DNA of 64,000 nucleotides. It comes from Tetraselmis striata (taxonomy: Eukaryota > Chlorophyta > Chlorodendrophyceae > Chlorodendrales > Chlorodendraceae). The DNA is taken from contig VCJN01002223.1 of NCBI GenBank assembly GCA_006384855.1, positions 221,096 to 285,095 of the forward strand, given 5' to 3'. The position numbers and the translations under genes were made by a program. The notes beneath the pieces are model-generated. The model ran no database searches, was not told the origin of the DNA, and was given only the letters and a program-made list of their open reading frames with translations. Of the stretch, positions 43,890 through 54,490 are shown in pieces (within the stretch, counting starts at the first letter, position 1; the number at the start of each line of letters is the position of its first letter).

Positions 43890-45595
43890 TTCAAAGTTGA
43901 GTCTGGTTTTGCCAGTCTTGAGCGAACGGAGAGAGCGGTGGATTGAATGAGAAGGGGTAGCGCCAAGTCATGAAGGAGGCACTGGGAAGGCCACCGCTGC
44001 GGACTTGGACTTGGAAGTGGCGGAGGGGGGCGATGTGTCCAAAGAAGAACCACGCGCCAGGTGAAGGAAGAACGTTGGGGTCGATAGATGTAGTCCAGAA
44101 CGACGTCAGAGTTAGTGGCCCAACCGCCTTGGTAGCGAATGTGGGACAATGGCACTCCGATGGCGTTCGCTGCAGAGGCTGCGTCCTTTCGAAGACTGTG
44201 TGAAGTACAGGAAGTGCCAGCAGGGGGGGCAGCGTTGACTAGACTGATGGCTGCAGACAGCCAGTCTGACATTGTAGCCGCAGTCCAAGGTTTTGACTGC
44301 TCGGCCGCAGTGACAGCCCAAAAGTTTGATGTAGCCAAGCCGACAGTAATCAGGGGGACAGATTGGACGTTGTCGATGAAGTGGTGCAAGAGACGTGCCA
44401 CTCGAGGGTGCTCAGACACCGGAAGGAGAAGTACCGTAGTTCGTCGGGTCCCCGTCGGCTAGCGCGACCCTGCCTTCTCGCGGTACACTTGCAAGGTGAT
44501 GCTGTAGGTGTCGACATGCAAATCTCGCACTCGACAGGAGACGCCAGTAAGGCCCCTGGCGAAGAACATGAAGTTGACAACCGAGGCCAAGAGGGCTCGG
44601 AAGTCGAGGTGGTACTCTGGGTAAGGAGCAGACACAATTAGCTCGGCCTTTGTGACGAAGCGGTAGGCTACATCCGCAGGCAGAGGGACATGCAAAGGGG
44701 CAGCGTCCAGCCGACGCTGACGCAGCATCAGCCTACGCCTTGCTGAAGTTAGGTGTAGACTGTCCTTGGCGATTGGGACGAGGTTGTGCAGCTCGAAGAA
44801 CGTCTTGATTGCGGACAGGTAGGGTTGCAGCGACTTAGCTGCGATGTGCCCTCGCTCCCCGATCCAGGCAACATACCGAACGACAATAGCAGTAGTCGCC
44901 TCCAGCGGACTGATGTTCTCAGAGTCGTGACAGAACTCCGCGAACTGGGACAGTCTGCCGGCGTAGGCTTTGAGTGTCTGAGCGCTGAGGGAGCTTGAGA
45001 GCAGGTCGAGCGTCCGCTGGCCCAGCTCGTCCGAGCCGAACGCATCATGCAGCCGGGATCGCAGTGACGCAGCCCACGGGGCGACAGCTGCGGGCTCGTC
45101 AATTACGTACGTGCGTCGTTTTACCGACAGAGTTCCACCAGCACGACTACTGTTCGCAAAGTACTCGGCAGCAGCGGTTAGGTTTCCGGCGGTTGGCCGG
45201 TAGCTGCTGGACGGGTTTGCAGTAGCTTCAGTACGGGTTTGCGGGGCTAGGTTCAGGTAAGAGGGCCGCCCCGCGCGCCCTTCGCGCTCGTAGCGCCTGT
45301 CTCGTGCATAACGTACACGCGCGAAACTTGGTCGTTGCGAACCAGTTGTGACACGTAGTGTAACAACCAACGGACGCGGAGATGGGGTGGTGAGGAAAGC
45401 GGTTGGTTGAACCGCCATGTGCAGGTGTGCGGATGGTTGAGCCGCACTCAGCTGTAGCTGTAAGAAGCGCCGCACCGAGGAAGGTCTAAATGAAGTCTGT
45501 AAGGTGGGGGGGTCAGGTCCTGGCACAGGGCGCTCATCTCGCCGTTGCGCTGCAAGGGTGCGTCTTGCGGCGGTCACCGAAAGGTGGCCTCGCAA
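43886..45595 (-). CDS. Tyrosine recombinase of a DIRS-like element, one internal TAG
   Basis: Integrates the circular element by Arg/His/Tyr strand exchange. The frame runs 570 codons from M (45595) with one stop, TAG at 44461-44459, after REKAGSR; the frame is the same on both sides, so a single nonsense change is the only visible damage. Residues 190-300 form a SAM-like core-binding domain (LSAQTLKAYAGRLSQFAEFC, TAIVVRYVAWIGERG). The catalytic domain has NFMFFARGLTGVSCRVRDL for the first Arg, HSLRKDAASAANAIGVPL for the H-x-x-R box, and GGWATNSDVVLDYIYRP with the Tyr nucleophile. About 100 residues after it are Pro/Ser-rich and run into B1. The N-terminal 150 residues are low-complexity. Assignment to the DIRS superfamily rests on the flanking split repeats. 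Confidence 0.8.
43889..43914 (-). repeat. B1 split direct repeat
   Basis: TTTCAAAGTTGAGTCTGGTT plus TTGCCA, adjacent to A2; it codes for the last residues of the recombinase frame. A diverged inverted match sits at about 56862-56888. Confidence 0.8.
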
Positions 45596-45631
45596 AGCAC
45601 CAGCAGCTCCGGCGAAAGGCGCCCCACACCG

Positions 45632-46540
45632 TCACTCGTGCTCACCTTCGCGGCCACGTCCACGCCCGCCGCCACGTCCTCGCCCACGCCCGCGACCTGC
45701 AGCTGCAGCTCCCACTCGGGCAGTAGCGGTCGCCTTTGCGCTGCTGGCAACGGTCGCCTCGAAGACACGACGCTCGTAGTCCTTCATGAGGTCCCCAAAA
45801 ATCGCGGAACCCAGATGCTCCGAAGCATGCTGAAAATGCTGGGCTCGCAGCACGTCCAGAACACCTTGGTCACCGTGCACACGCTTGATCTCATTTAGCC
45901 TCCGCAGGAAAGCCAGACGAAAACGAAACGCCTTGTCTATGGTCTCGGCGTGATTCCGAGCTCTCGCGAGGTAGGGGGGGAAGTCCTGGTTAGCGGCAGG
46001 GACGTAAGGTAGCAGCTCGTCGAGAGCTACGAAAAGTGCGGCCATGTGGGCCCCGAAACACGACATCCACAAATACTCCTCCTGGGCCGGCAGACGCCGG
46101 TCGTCCTGCTTGAGGTACTCGTTCGTTAGGTCGGTGCTCCGGGGGAAGAGTCCAGGCACTCGGCTGACCGGTCGAACGGCCTCATAACCAGACTCCGCTC
46201 TCTGCAGTAGCTCTGGCACCGCGAGGTAGTCATCCTCGGCACTCACGGATTTTGCTCCGACACGGCCGCTCTGGGCTAGCTCTAGCAAGTCGGGGCGCTT
46301 TGCGGCTCCCCCGCTACCTGTCGGCCGTCCCGCGAAGCGCTGCCCATAGCCGGAGCCATGTGCCCCTTCCCCATCAACAACGCGATCACGAGCCGTCAGT
46401 TGTGCCACAGCTGTAGCCAACTCTCGCAGTAATGAAGATTGGGCCCTCATATCTGCGTTCAGCGACTCCAACGTCGGCTCGGCGACGGGTTCTTCTCCAT
46501 CTGGCATGGTAACGCACGGACGTACGGACGAGAATATCAC
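45632..46540 (-). CDS. Gag-like protein of the recombinase element
   Basis: The frame is open from M (46540); the second M at 46507 (MPDGEEPVAEP) is an equally good start. It has an N-terminal heptad-like helix (LNADMRAQSSLLRELATAVAQL), a central helical region with RRLPAQEEYLWMSCFGAHMA and a RARNHAETIDKAFRFRLAFLRR helix, and a C-terminal RG-rich tail (RGRGRGRGGGRGRGR) suited to nucleic-acid binding. There is no zinc knuckle, common for DIRS-type Gags. Position, immediately upstream of the recombinase and inside the repeats, makes Gag the best reading. The frame is undamaged. Confidence 0.7.
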   Translation of the reverse strand: MIFSSVRPCVTMPDGEEPVAEPTLESLNADMRAQSSLLRELATAVAQLTARDRVVDGEGAHGSGYGQRFAGRPTGSGGAAKRPDLLELAQSGRVGAKSVSAEDDYLAVPELLQRAESGYEAVRPVSRVPGLFPRSTDLTNEYLKQDDRRLPAQEEYLWMSCFGAHMAALFVALDELLPYVPAANQDFPPYLARARNHAETIDKAFRFRLAFLRRLNEIKRVHGDQGVLDVLRAQHFQHASEHLGSAIFGDLMKDYERRVFEATVASSAKATATARVGAAAAGRGRGRGRGGGRGRGREGEHE

Positions 46541-46620
46541 ACTCGGGTGGTGAGCCGGGTGTGGTCTTGAACAACCTGGGGTGACCTTGCTCGCAACTGG
46601 TTACGAGACAGTTTTTACAT

Positions 46621-46808
46621 CGCTGCGTGGAACGCAGCGAAAACTGGAAGATGGCAGGCTCAGCTGTTCTGGCTTCTTTTATGTCTACTCGTGCTGCACC
46701 CAAAAAGGGCGCAACAACAGATGCCTAGTTCCCGTACCACTGAGCAGCACTTGTAGCTAAAAAGCGGTTAGGTCAAGGAGGGAAACCCCATAAACTAGTT
46801 TAGATCAT
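46621..46808 (-). repeat. A1 split direct repeat, 188 bp
   Basis: Outer end of the element; partner of A2 at 43702-43889 with 185 of 188 identical. It lies upstream of Gag and presumably includes the promoter. Confidence 0.9.
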
Positions 46809-47289
46809 ACCCGTCTGAGGCCGAAATTGCGTCATCCGGGGTTCTAACGGTCAATGACCTTGCTTAAGCCCTTGCTCCCCGACCGTTACTCGTTTTACGC
46901 CCTAGCGGGTACCTCGCTTCGCGCGCTATCGACGTAGTCGGTACCGCGTCGCCCCGTACTTTACCGCAGTGCACAAAACGACGCTTATTTCTGCGCATTT
47001 GTAGCACTCTCCGGGTGCGCAGGATTAGCAGTAGTTTTGCAGACCCACATTCGTCACAAAAATACATTTTGTGACGATAAGATAACATGCCACCCGTCGC
47101 CCCGGATCGAGAGGAACGCAAGCTCGCCGCGGGCCGCGCACGGTCTAGGCGCTACTACCAGCGGAACCTAGATCGGTGCTGCGCATATATATGCGATCGA
47201 GCGGTGCACAGCGCCGAGGTCGCTTCGACCCAGTTGGTAGGCAGGCGTCCCCGCAAGTATGATTGAGTGATTTCTTACATTTTCAGGGC
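46809..47289. other. No gene recognised
   Basis: A short minus-strand frame (47121-46864) with a YFCDECG motif is open but unrecognised. Confidence 0.3.
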
Positions 47290-48063
47290 ACCTTAAGGCT
47301 GCTTGGAGATTCGTTTTACGTGGGCGTTGTCGAGCATCAGCTCATCGATAAACATGTTTGTCCGAGTGGTGATCGGGTGGAGCTTGTAGTCCACGTCCAC
47401 GACCTAGTACCCCGCCAGACCGGCGTAGTGGCGCATGATGTCCTCGGACGTGGTTTTCTTTTCGAACTCCGCATAGCGTTCCTGAAGTTTGAAGGCATCC
47501 AGATGTTTCGCGTTGGCCATGTCGCTGGCATGAGTCTCCCGAGAAGACGAGTTCGTGGGTCTTCGTGGGAATATCGGCAACAACCACCGTGTTCTCGCAG
47601 AGGCTCCGTGTCCGGTAGCTGAACTGGATGATGTCCCGCACACCAACAAAGTTCGGTCGCACGATGTACATCTTGTCGAAATCGGTTCCTGTGTACGACA
47701 CTCCGACGGTGATACAGGAGTTCGATACAATGAGCCGTTTCCCGGCGAAGGCGCGCGCTCGGTTTTCTTCAGACCGTTCTTGATCTCATCGTCCTGATCC
47801 CCGAAGTAAATCGTACTCGCCGCATCGCGGTCCTCGATGCCGGCGGACATCATGAGCCGCGTCCGAAGGTCCCAGATTGACATCATGGATACCGGACCTT
47901 CCTTGTAGGGGTAGAACACGAAGATGTTTTGCCGGCGCGCAGATCGTTGACCATGAGATCGTTGACCGCGTCCAACCAATATATAACCACGATCTGGATC
48001 AAAAGGTACCGCTCGATTGGTTATTTCAGGATGAACATATACCAGAAGGTACACCGGTGTCAC
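47290..48063 (-). pseudogene. Superfamily 2 helicase C-terminal fragment, viral origin-binding-protein-like
   Basis: Read minus strand in three frames: FVFYPYKEGPVSMMSIWDLR (about 47925); IYFGDQDDEIKNGLKK (about 47810); then after a frameshift VSNSCITVGVSYTGTDFDKM, VRPNFVGVRDIIQFSYRTRS and a VVVADI strand; then HLDAFKLQERYAEFEKK and a last piece near 47340-47400. A strand ending in TVGVSY, FDK, then RD(I)IQ.SYR.RS is the motif V/VI layout of helicases related to herpes-type origin-binding proteins, also found in large algal viruses and polinton-like viruses. The N-terminal ATPase half is absent. Most likely a relic of an integrated virus or virus-like element. Confidence 0.5.
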
Positions 48064-49375
48064 CGGTACACCGGTACACCGTATCGGTTTTTTCGGGATT
48101 TTTGGGCGTCAACACATACCACACTTGGATCTACCGCTTGAATTACTGATGATGAACCCGCGTATATCGTGCGGCACACCGTATCGCTTTGGGAATCTTC
48201 GAGGTTATGTGAAGGTATACCACACTTCTTGATGAACTTCAGCACACTTATGGCCTTCGGGGCCTAAAAATGTTTTCATACGCCGAGAACGAGGCGTTTT
48301 CGTCAGCTACCCCGCGGCTTCTTGGTGTGTGAGGTACAGTAATGCCCTAAGGCAATCAGAGGCAAGAAGGCAAAGGTTGTGAGAAAACAGTATCGAATGT
48401 TACAGGATCATCAGCTGGCTCAGCTATTTAGCGGCAGTCAGCAGCACAGAGGCAGAGCAGCGGCAGAGCAGTTCAGCGGTCAGCCTTGGGCATTGCGGAA
48501 AGTATAGCATCGGGGAAAGTCTGTAGCAGCATCGGGGAATGTCAGTAGTAGCATCGGTGATTGGGATTGATAATGATAAATGATATGCGTACATGTTACA
48601 ATACGAGTTACAGAAGTACGGCAGGTAATGATATGATATAGGAAATGATAATAATATGAGATAAGTGGTTATGTGGGTATAGTGCAGGGTTAGGTGTAGC
48701 CCTAACATGGTGCCTCCAGGCCGCGGACCGCCCGATCATGGCCGCTTGAGGCCAGCCTTCTGGTTCCCTCCGGGGCGATCGCCGCCTCTGGCCACCCGCT
48801 TGCGCCCGCTACTCTGTTTCTCGCAGGAAATAGTACACCCAGGCGGCCCGATCGCGGGGAACTGGTTTCCTGCTGAACACCGAGACATCTTTGTTCTCCA
48901 CCAAGAAAACCGGTTGGTTCTCGTATCGCGTTTCTGGGTCTTCATGAAGAACCTAATTGGTACGGGATACTGAAAACCCCGGACCCCCGACGGGATACCG
49001 GTTGCCGGTAAGTACGCTTAAGCTCTTGACGGCCGGGGGATGAGTCAGCAGGGGTTTCGCGTCAAGAGCTTAAGGGAAATGCCTCGTAACGGCCTGGGGT
49101 ACCCGTACCGGTACACTACTAAAGTACTCCAGGCTGCGCTTGATTAGCCATGTGGGTCAGACCCGACTTTTGCAAAATATGGTGCAATCCTGACCAATTA
49201 AGGCAAAGAGCGGAGTCGCGACACATGGTAGTGCAAATTTGTACTTGGGTACCATGTATGGCAAATTGCATTCGTCCAACATGCAATCGAGTCTAAGGTT
49301 GCTAACCTTAGACTTGGCGTCGGTTGTTTGGAGCGGCGGGTTGTTTGGAGGCTGATTTACAAGTGAAGAAGCGCC
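48064..49375. other. No gene recognised
   Basis: Holds short GGTACACCGGTACACCG-type simple sequence (48050-48085) and a GCAGAGCAG/GCAGCATCGGGGAAT-rich region (48420-48560). No coding region I can support. Confidence 0.4.
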
Positions 49376-49735
49376 ATTTTATGGCTAGGAAGGCTCAGCG
49401 AAAAGGAGAGGAGGGGGGGGGGGCGGGAAGGGGGAGTTGGAGGAGGAGCATGCAGGGCGGAAACGGAAACGGGAGGGCTCTGCAGAAGGCAGCGAGCTGG
49501 AAGATGGCAGGCGAGCTGCCGGTGCTGGCTGTTCTAAGTAGGTCCCCGGCCGGGAGCGCAGGGCTCGCGGGCGATGTTGGGACAGCCCGTACTGAAACAT
49601 GGTGGTACATGCAACTTAACCGGTTGAAACCACCAACAGACCGTATGGGTCGTACTCGGACAGATAAATTGTTGGGAAACCCCATAAACTAGTTTAGATC
49701 ATTCAAACACGCATTCGAGTGTGTTTTTGCCAGTT
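49376..49735. repeat. Diverged solo copy of the A-B repeat of the recombinase element
   Basis: It shares CTGGAAGATGGCAGGC near 49498 and AAACCCCATAAACTAGTTTA near 49677, followed by GATCATTCAAAC and a B-like GTGTTTTTGCCAG. The middle differs. Probably the end of a related element after loss of its interior, or a sister subfamily. Confidence 0.6.
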
Positions 49736-50801
49736 TCACGCGGTTCTTTTACGACTGCGAGCGTGGGCAGTCTGCAGGCGTGCCGATTAGACAAATAAAG
49801 TGGAAGACGTTTTGAGTTGTAGGAGGGTCTCGCGCCGAGAGGTTAGGAACCTCGATCGAGGCGCATGCACAGAACAGATTGGATGGGAAATTAAAATTGA
49901 AATTGATTACAACGTCTAGTCTAATGCATTTACTCGCTCAGACTGAGTTGTTCTTAGGACCTGCTATCCCTAACCACAGTGGGGAACACGAAGTGTTATC
50001 ACAGCTCAAGCTATCGGCCACCCTCCTATGTTTCCTAGCCCCTCCTCCTTCTAGTGGGCTATAGCTAAGACAGCAACGCCCCCTTGCTGTCCCTACCTAA
50101 CTCAGACCCATCCCATCCAGAGCTCTGCAGGCACGCTAAGGAAGCCAGAGGCGTCCCGCTTGCTGCTACTGAGATGTGATGGGGGAGGGGAGCTAACCGG
50201 AATAGCTTCATGTATGGTGCTCAGTATTTATGTACCGCTGAGCCGGCTGGCTTGGTGGGGTGGGGGCTACAATGCCCTCCATCTCTATCATTGTTGGCAC
50301 AATATACTGCGTTAATGGCATGACGACTTCGTCTCGTGCCCGTACCAAGCCCGCGGGCCGGGCGATACACTGTATGTAATACTAGCGGGGAAAGTGCTGG
50401 TACATTCGAAAACATGCATTCCGGGCGTATCGGCTAAAAACGTCCGTAGTTCTTGGGTTGAGGCGCTGATAGTCGCGGGCGTGCGTCCGGCTTGGGGTTG
50501 GGTGCCTTGCCGGCGGAGAGTATCCGCAGTCGGCCCACCTGCGGCTGCAAGGGGGTCGTCCGGCACGGGGGGCGATGGGGCCGGTGAGCCTTTGCCGCGA
50601 GCTGGGCCAGGCCGGACGCTTGGGCTGATGTGCGAGTTGTGGAGGTCTGTTCGAGGGGGCGGTGGCCTCCGAGGCCTCTCATGTCGTGGTTGGGGCTTGG
50701 GTCGACGCTTGTCGCCGCTGATCGACTTCCCGTGGCGGGTCGTCGTCGTCCATCTCCGTGTCTTGAGGGGCTGCCGCGGCCGGGGGGTGGGCCGCTTGTA
50801 G
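49736..50801. other. No gene recognised
   Basis: Overlapping GC-rich open frames on both strands without domains. A TATTTATG near 50225 is the only TATA-like element seen. Confidence 0.3.
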
Positions 50802-51755
50802 CTAGCTAGTTGGTGGTGGCGGGAGCTCCCGGGGGAGCTGGCCGTGGTTCATCGCCGAATGGTCGGCTGTAGTCGGCGCCGGTTGGTGAATAGTCGCCAT
50901 CCTCTCCCGCCCATGTAGGTGCATGGTACTGGCTGCGACGAGTTTCGCGTCGGATCCCGTGTTAGTGGCGAGTCCAGCTATGCTCACCCCTGCCGGAGCG
51001 GCGGCAGCCGGCATAGGGGCGCGTCGGGTCACCGCCCGGACGTCGTGAGTTGATGTGTATACCCCGAGCTTGTAGCCGATGAGGGTACGGATCGGGTTCA
51101 GAAACATACGGCTGCGGCGCAGGTCGACCCCCGTCGCACGGTTGCGGGTCGCCAAGTCGCTGAATAGCATGGCGACTTGTGTGGCACAGTCGGTACTAGG
51201 GGGGAGATCGATTGGGGGCTGGCGGGACTGGAGGCTCAAAACGCGGAGGAGACGGCGGACGGCAGGTGGGAGTCGGGTGCCTGTGAATTTTTTCGCGGTT
51301 GTTGGGATATTGGGGGGTTGCGCTCTGCCGCTGCGCGGCGCATCGATACTGGCGCCGATCGCGGCCTCCTGTTGCTCCTCGGGTCTGTTGATGTCCATGT
51401 TGGCTGTAGCGATAGTCTCATGTGGAGCCTGCTCTTCACGTCTCTGTGGGCGCTGGCCGGCAGTTGGCCAGGGGCGAGCAACAGGTGGAAATCGGGTGCC
51501 TGCGATGTTTTTTGCAGCGATGGTTCTTCGGATCTTGGGGGGTTGGGTCATGCCGCCGCGCGGCGCATCGAGAGGGGCGCCGACCGCGGCCTTCTGTTGC
51601 TCCTCGGGTCTATTGATGTCCACGGAGGTTGTAGTGATGGTCTCTTGTGGAGCCCGGTCTTCACGCCTTTGTGGGCGCTGACCGGCAGTTGGCATGGTGG
51701 TGGGTCGTCCGGTCGTCGGGCTGTCCATCTTTTCACATGAGTACACTATCATCAC
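50802..51755 (-). CDS. Unknown 317-residue ORF with an internal duplication of about 80 residues
   Basis: Two consecutive units start TAGQRPQRRE and contain DINRPEEQQ(K/E)AA, DAPR and GTR(F/L)PP; they span about 51708-51500 and 51480-51275. The unique C-terminal half includes a possible helical domain (RLLRVLSLQSRQPPIDL, CATQVAMLFSDLATRNRATG, NPIRTLIGYKLGVYTS). No family recognised. The region is mobile-element-rich, so a Gag-like or accessory protein is conceivable; equally it may be a host gene. The frame is open throughout and codon-level duplication supports real coding. Confidence 0.4.
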   Translation of the reverse strand: MMIVYSCEKMDSPTTGRPTTMPTAGQRPQRREDRAPQETITTTSVDINRPEEQQKAAVGAPLDAPRGGMTQPPKIRRTIAAKNIAGTRFPPVARPWPTAGQRPQRREEQAPHETIATANMDINRPEEQQEAAIGASIDAPRSGRAQPPNIPTTAKKFTGTRLPPAVRRLLRVLSLQSRQPPIDLPPSTDCATQVAMLFSDLATRNRATGVDLRRSRMFLNPIRTLIGYKLGVYTSTHDVRAVTRRAPMPAAAAPAGVSIAGLATNTGSDAKLVAASTMHLHGRERMATIHQPAPTTADHSAMNHGQLPRELPPPPTS

Positions 51756-54050
51756 CAGTAGAGCTCGCCCAGACTTAGTACATACGCAGTACTTTGCCCG
51801 GTGTTAAGGGCCGGCTGGAAAGTGAGAAGTTCCGCTATGTCGAATATCGGATGGGAGATGTTGACGGCGCGAATGACGGCGCGACATAGGCCGGACGTGT
51901 CGCGAAATCAATACGCCATCTCCCGGCGGCACCATGCACCATTTGCCGTTCGCCGTGGCGGCGTGCGACACGAACCGGAAACTGTAGGCCAGTAGGAACG
52001 GCCAGATTGGCGACGGGTGCCCAGCGGAGCGGCACGGGTACGAGTAGGACGAGTACGAGCTGAGCGCGGGCGCGCGAAGCGTGCCGCCTACAGCCATGTG
52101 AAGTACGGTACGTTGTGCGCGACGCGACGGTAACTCTGCGCATGTACCAGTGAAGTACATTACGGGTGGAAACGCAACCCCTCGCGATGACGGCGGTGTG
52201 CGGCCGCTGCCATAACCAGCGGCGGTCGTCCCGCCGCCTCGCACGAGGGGCGGCACTTGAACGGACAACACATCCGGGCGAGGGCACTACGTGGGACCCA
52301 GTACGGTCATGCCGTACGCGTTCTTATGTGTCTCGGGGTCTGTTGCCGGCAACGTCGCAGAAGACCCGCTGACTTGGTATCCTGTCGGCCCGGGTCTCGC
52401 ATCGCGGAGTGCGGTGAGGTAGCCGCCGCTGCTTCACCAGCGACGGCTGCCGACCACCTCACGAGTCGCAGACCTACGATGCCGCCACGAAATGCACAAG
52501 TCGTGTTGAGTAGCGGAGCTGCCCGGCGGGCAGCTCGTGTTGTCAGAGATGGGATGTCGTGACGTCATCGGGAGCGGGTTGGCCGGCGTAGAGGGTATGG
52601 GAGCCTACGCTGGTCCGTAGCGATGCCGGTGTTGTCGGGGCGAGGGTAACGACGAGGCGGCCGCCGCTGCTGCGCCGGCGACGGCAACCGAGTTCCAAAC
52701 CCGGAGTCGGACAGAGGTAGTTACAATCACCACGAGACGTCGAGCACGCCAAGTGGTAGAGCTGCCCCCCCGGCGGGCAGTTGCAGGTTGTCGTGATTCT
52801 TGTGACGATGATGTTGCAGTAGTAGGAAGCGTCGGAGACGCCCCGGACCGAGCAGCGCAGACGCTCCCTATTGCAAACACCAAACGTTGTTGTGGCACGG
52901 TTAGGGCGAGGGCAACGAGCCCTCTCAACAGACTGGCGCATGAGCGGCGCCATCCCCGAAACGGGCGAATTACGCGAGTAATTTCGAAAAACCACGCCGT
53001 GTAACGGCCGTCAACGCCACGACGCCATGCTGCGAGGACACGCGGATGGGGTTGAAGTGTCTTGCAAGACGGCAAGCGGCCATCTTGACGACACGGACGT
53101 CCTCGTCCGTCCGCGCCGATTTGTTGCGGGAAGCATAGTTGCCGTCGTTGACAACCGTGACGAACAGCGGCCACGGTACCGAGCGCGCTCGCGCCGCACC
53201 TAACCTCAAGATTTCACTACCGCGAGAGGGTTCTCCACTGCTTGCGGGAGCCCACGAAAGCCCGTACTGCGACTCGGCTTCGGGTGTTGAGGTTTAAAAC
53301 CCCCAAGGGGACCCCCCAACTCTAATTCCACACCGTAGAGCGCATCGCCACCCGAAAACGTTCAACCTGCAAATAGTATGTGGAGCAATACATACTCGTG
53401 CAGCAAAAACGGCTCTCGTACGCCCTCATCATATCCAGCGTAGCGTCCATGTAGCAGTACTTTATGTAGCAGTAAAAGTGGGGGTCGACAAAATCCCGGG
53501 GACTTGTCTTTTGAGCGCTGCCCCGGAGGCTGGCTATCTCGGGCCGGTAGGCGGAACCCCGATACGGTAGGTTTAGCGCAGCCCCGGAGGCTCGCTCTCT
53601 CGGGCCGGTAGCATGTGTCGGGAGGGTTGATGTCGGGAGGGTTGTGTACTGGCCCCGCAGGCTCAGCGTCCATCCCTCGCCCCTTGTGGGCTTGATTTCG
53701 GCGCCCATGTGGCAGCCGCCTCGGCCGTTTATCGAACGACTCCGGACGTGCGCCGAACGCACGGACTTTTCCCTGCACCCCGCTCGCGCCAACGTTACGT
53801 GTGAGGTAATGGTGAGTGGAAGTGCTCGGAGCATCTTACAGTGAGAACAGCGAGCCGGGCTCGAGCTGCGGGGACAGTGGGCAGGAAGAGAGTGAAAACA
53901 GAGTGCCCGCCGGCGGGCCGGGAGACAGGCACGCGCGCGCAAAGGCGCGGGAGATGTGCCCGGCCGGATCTAGGGTATCGACCGGCGCTAGGGTATCGGG
54001 CGGATTCCAACAAGGAACTGGTCTAAAGTACGCCCTTCTGCCGCGAGCGA
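51756..54050. other. GC-rich region with imperfect duplication, no supported gene
   Basis: 52405-52560 and 52640-52810 are related (GCCGCCGCTGCT.C..C.GCGACGGC...GAGCTGCC...CGGCGGGCAG). CGGGCCGGTAG-ending units repeat at about 53517-53550 and 53578-53611. Open frames lack domains. Confidence 0.35.
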
Positions 54051-54054
54051 GTAG

Positions 54055-54490
54055 ACATGACCCGCCCTCCCGCCATCTCCTCCCAGTCATGTGTACTATA
54101 TGCGCCCCGCCCGTGAGGCACTCTTTAGTTTTTTAACCGGACTGCCGCGCCACTCCCCGACCGCTCATCCCCCGCCACCCCTCCCATTTTTGTGTATGCG
54201 CCCCGCCCGTCAGGTACTCGCATATATTTTTTTTACCGGACCGCAGCGGTAGCCGCGGGTCGTGGATATGCGCCATCCCCCACCAATGCCCCACCCGCCC
54301 TGCCGCGATCCCCTCCCATCCTATCTGTATGCGGCCACCCGCGAGGCGCTCGTACTGTTTATTCCCGGCCCGCGGCGGTCGCCGCGGGCCGTGGGTATAT
54401 ATGCGCCATCTCGCGCCATTGACCGACCCGCCCTCCCGCTTTCCCCTCCTAGCCGTTTGTACTAGCCCGCCCTTGAGGCTTTTGTAGAGT
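54055..54490. repeat. About 110-bp tandem repeat, four diverged units
   Basis: Each unit has a CCGCCCTCCCGC.(A/T)...CCTCCC block, a TGTAT(G)CGCCC...CCCG(T/C)(G/C)AGGC block and a TTTTTACCGGACCGC-like block. Directly upstream of the DIRS-like remnant. Confidence 0.65.

Larger units (their letters stand above)
43583..46808 (-). mobile_element. DIRS/Ngaro-type element with split direct repeats, lacking reverse transcriptase
   Basis: In element orientation (right to left): A1 188-bp repeat (46808-46621), Gag-like gene, tyrosine recombinase gene, B1 (43914-43889), A2 188-bp repeat (43889-43702), B2 (43608-43583). This is the A1-genes-B1-A2-B2 layout of PAT/Ngaro-type elements. A1 and A2 differ at only 3 of 188 positions, so the insertion is young. 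There is no room for a reverse transcriptase: the Gag stop and the recombinase start are 36 bp apart. It is therefore either a deletion derivative served by a full-length relative, or a distinct minimal type. Confidence 0.85.

Noticed and set aside
53322..53942. 206-residue minus-strand ORF
   Set aside because: No recognisable motif, and part of it is built from duplicated CGGGCCGGTAG units; not enough support to call a gene.
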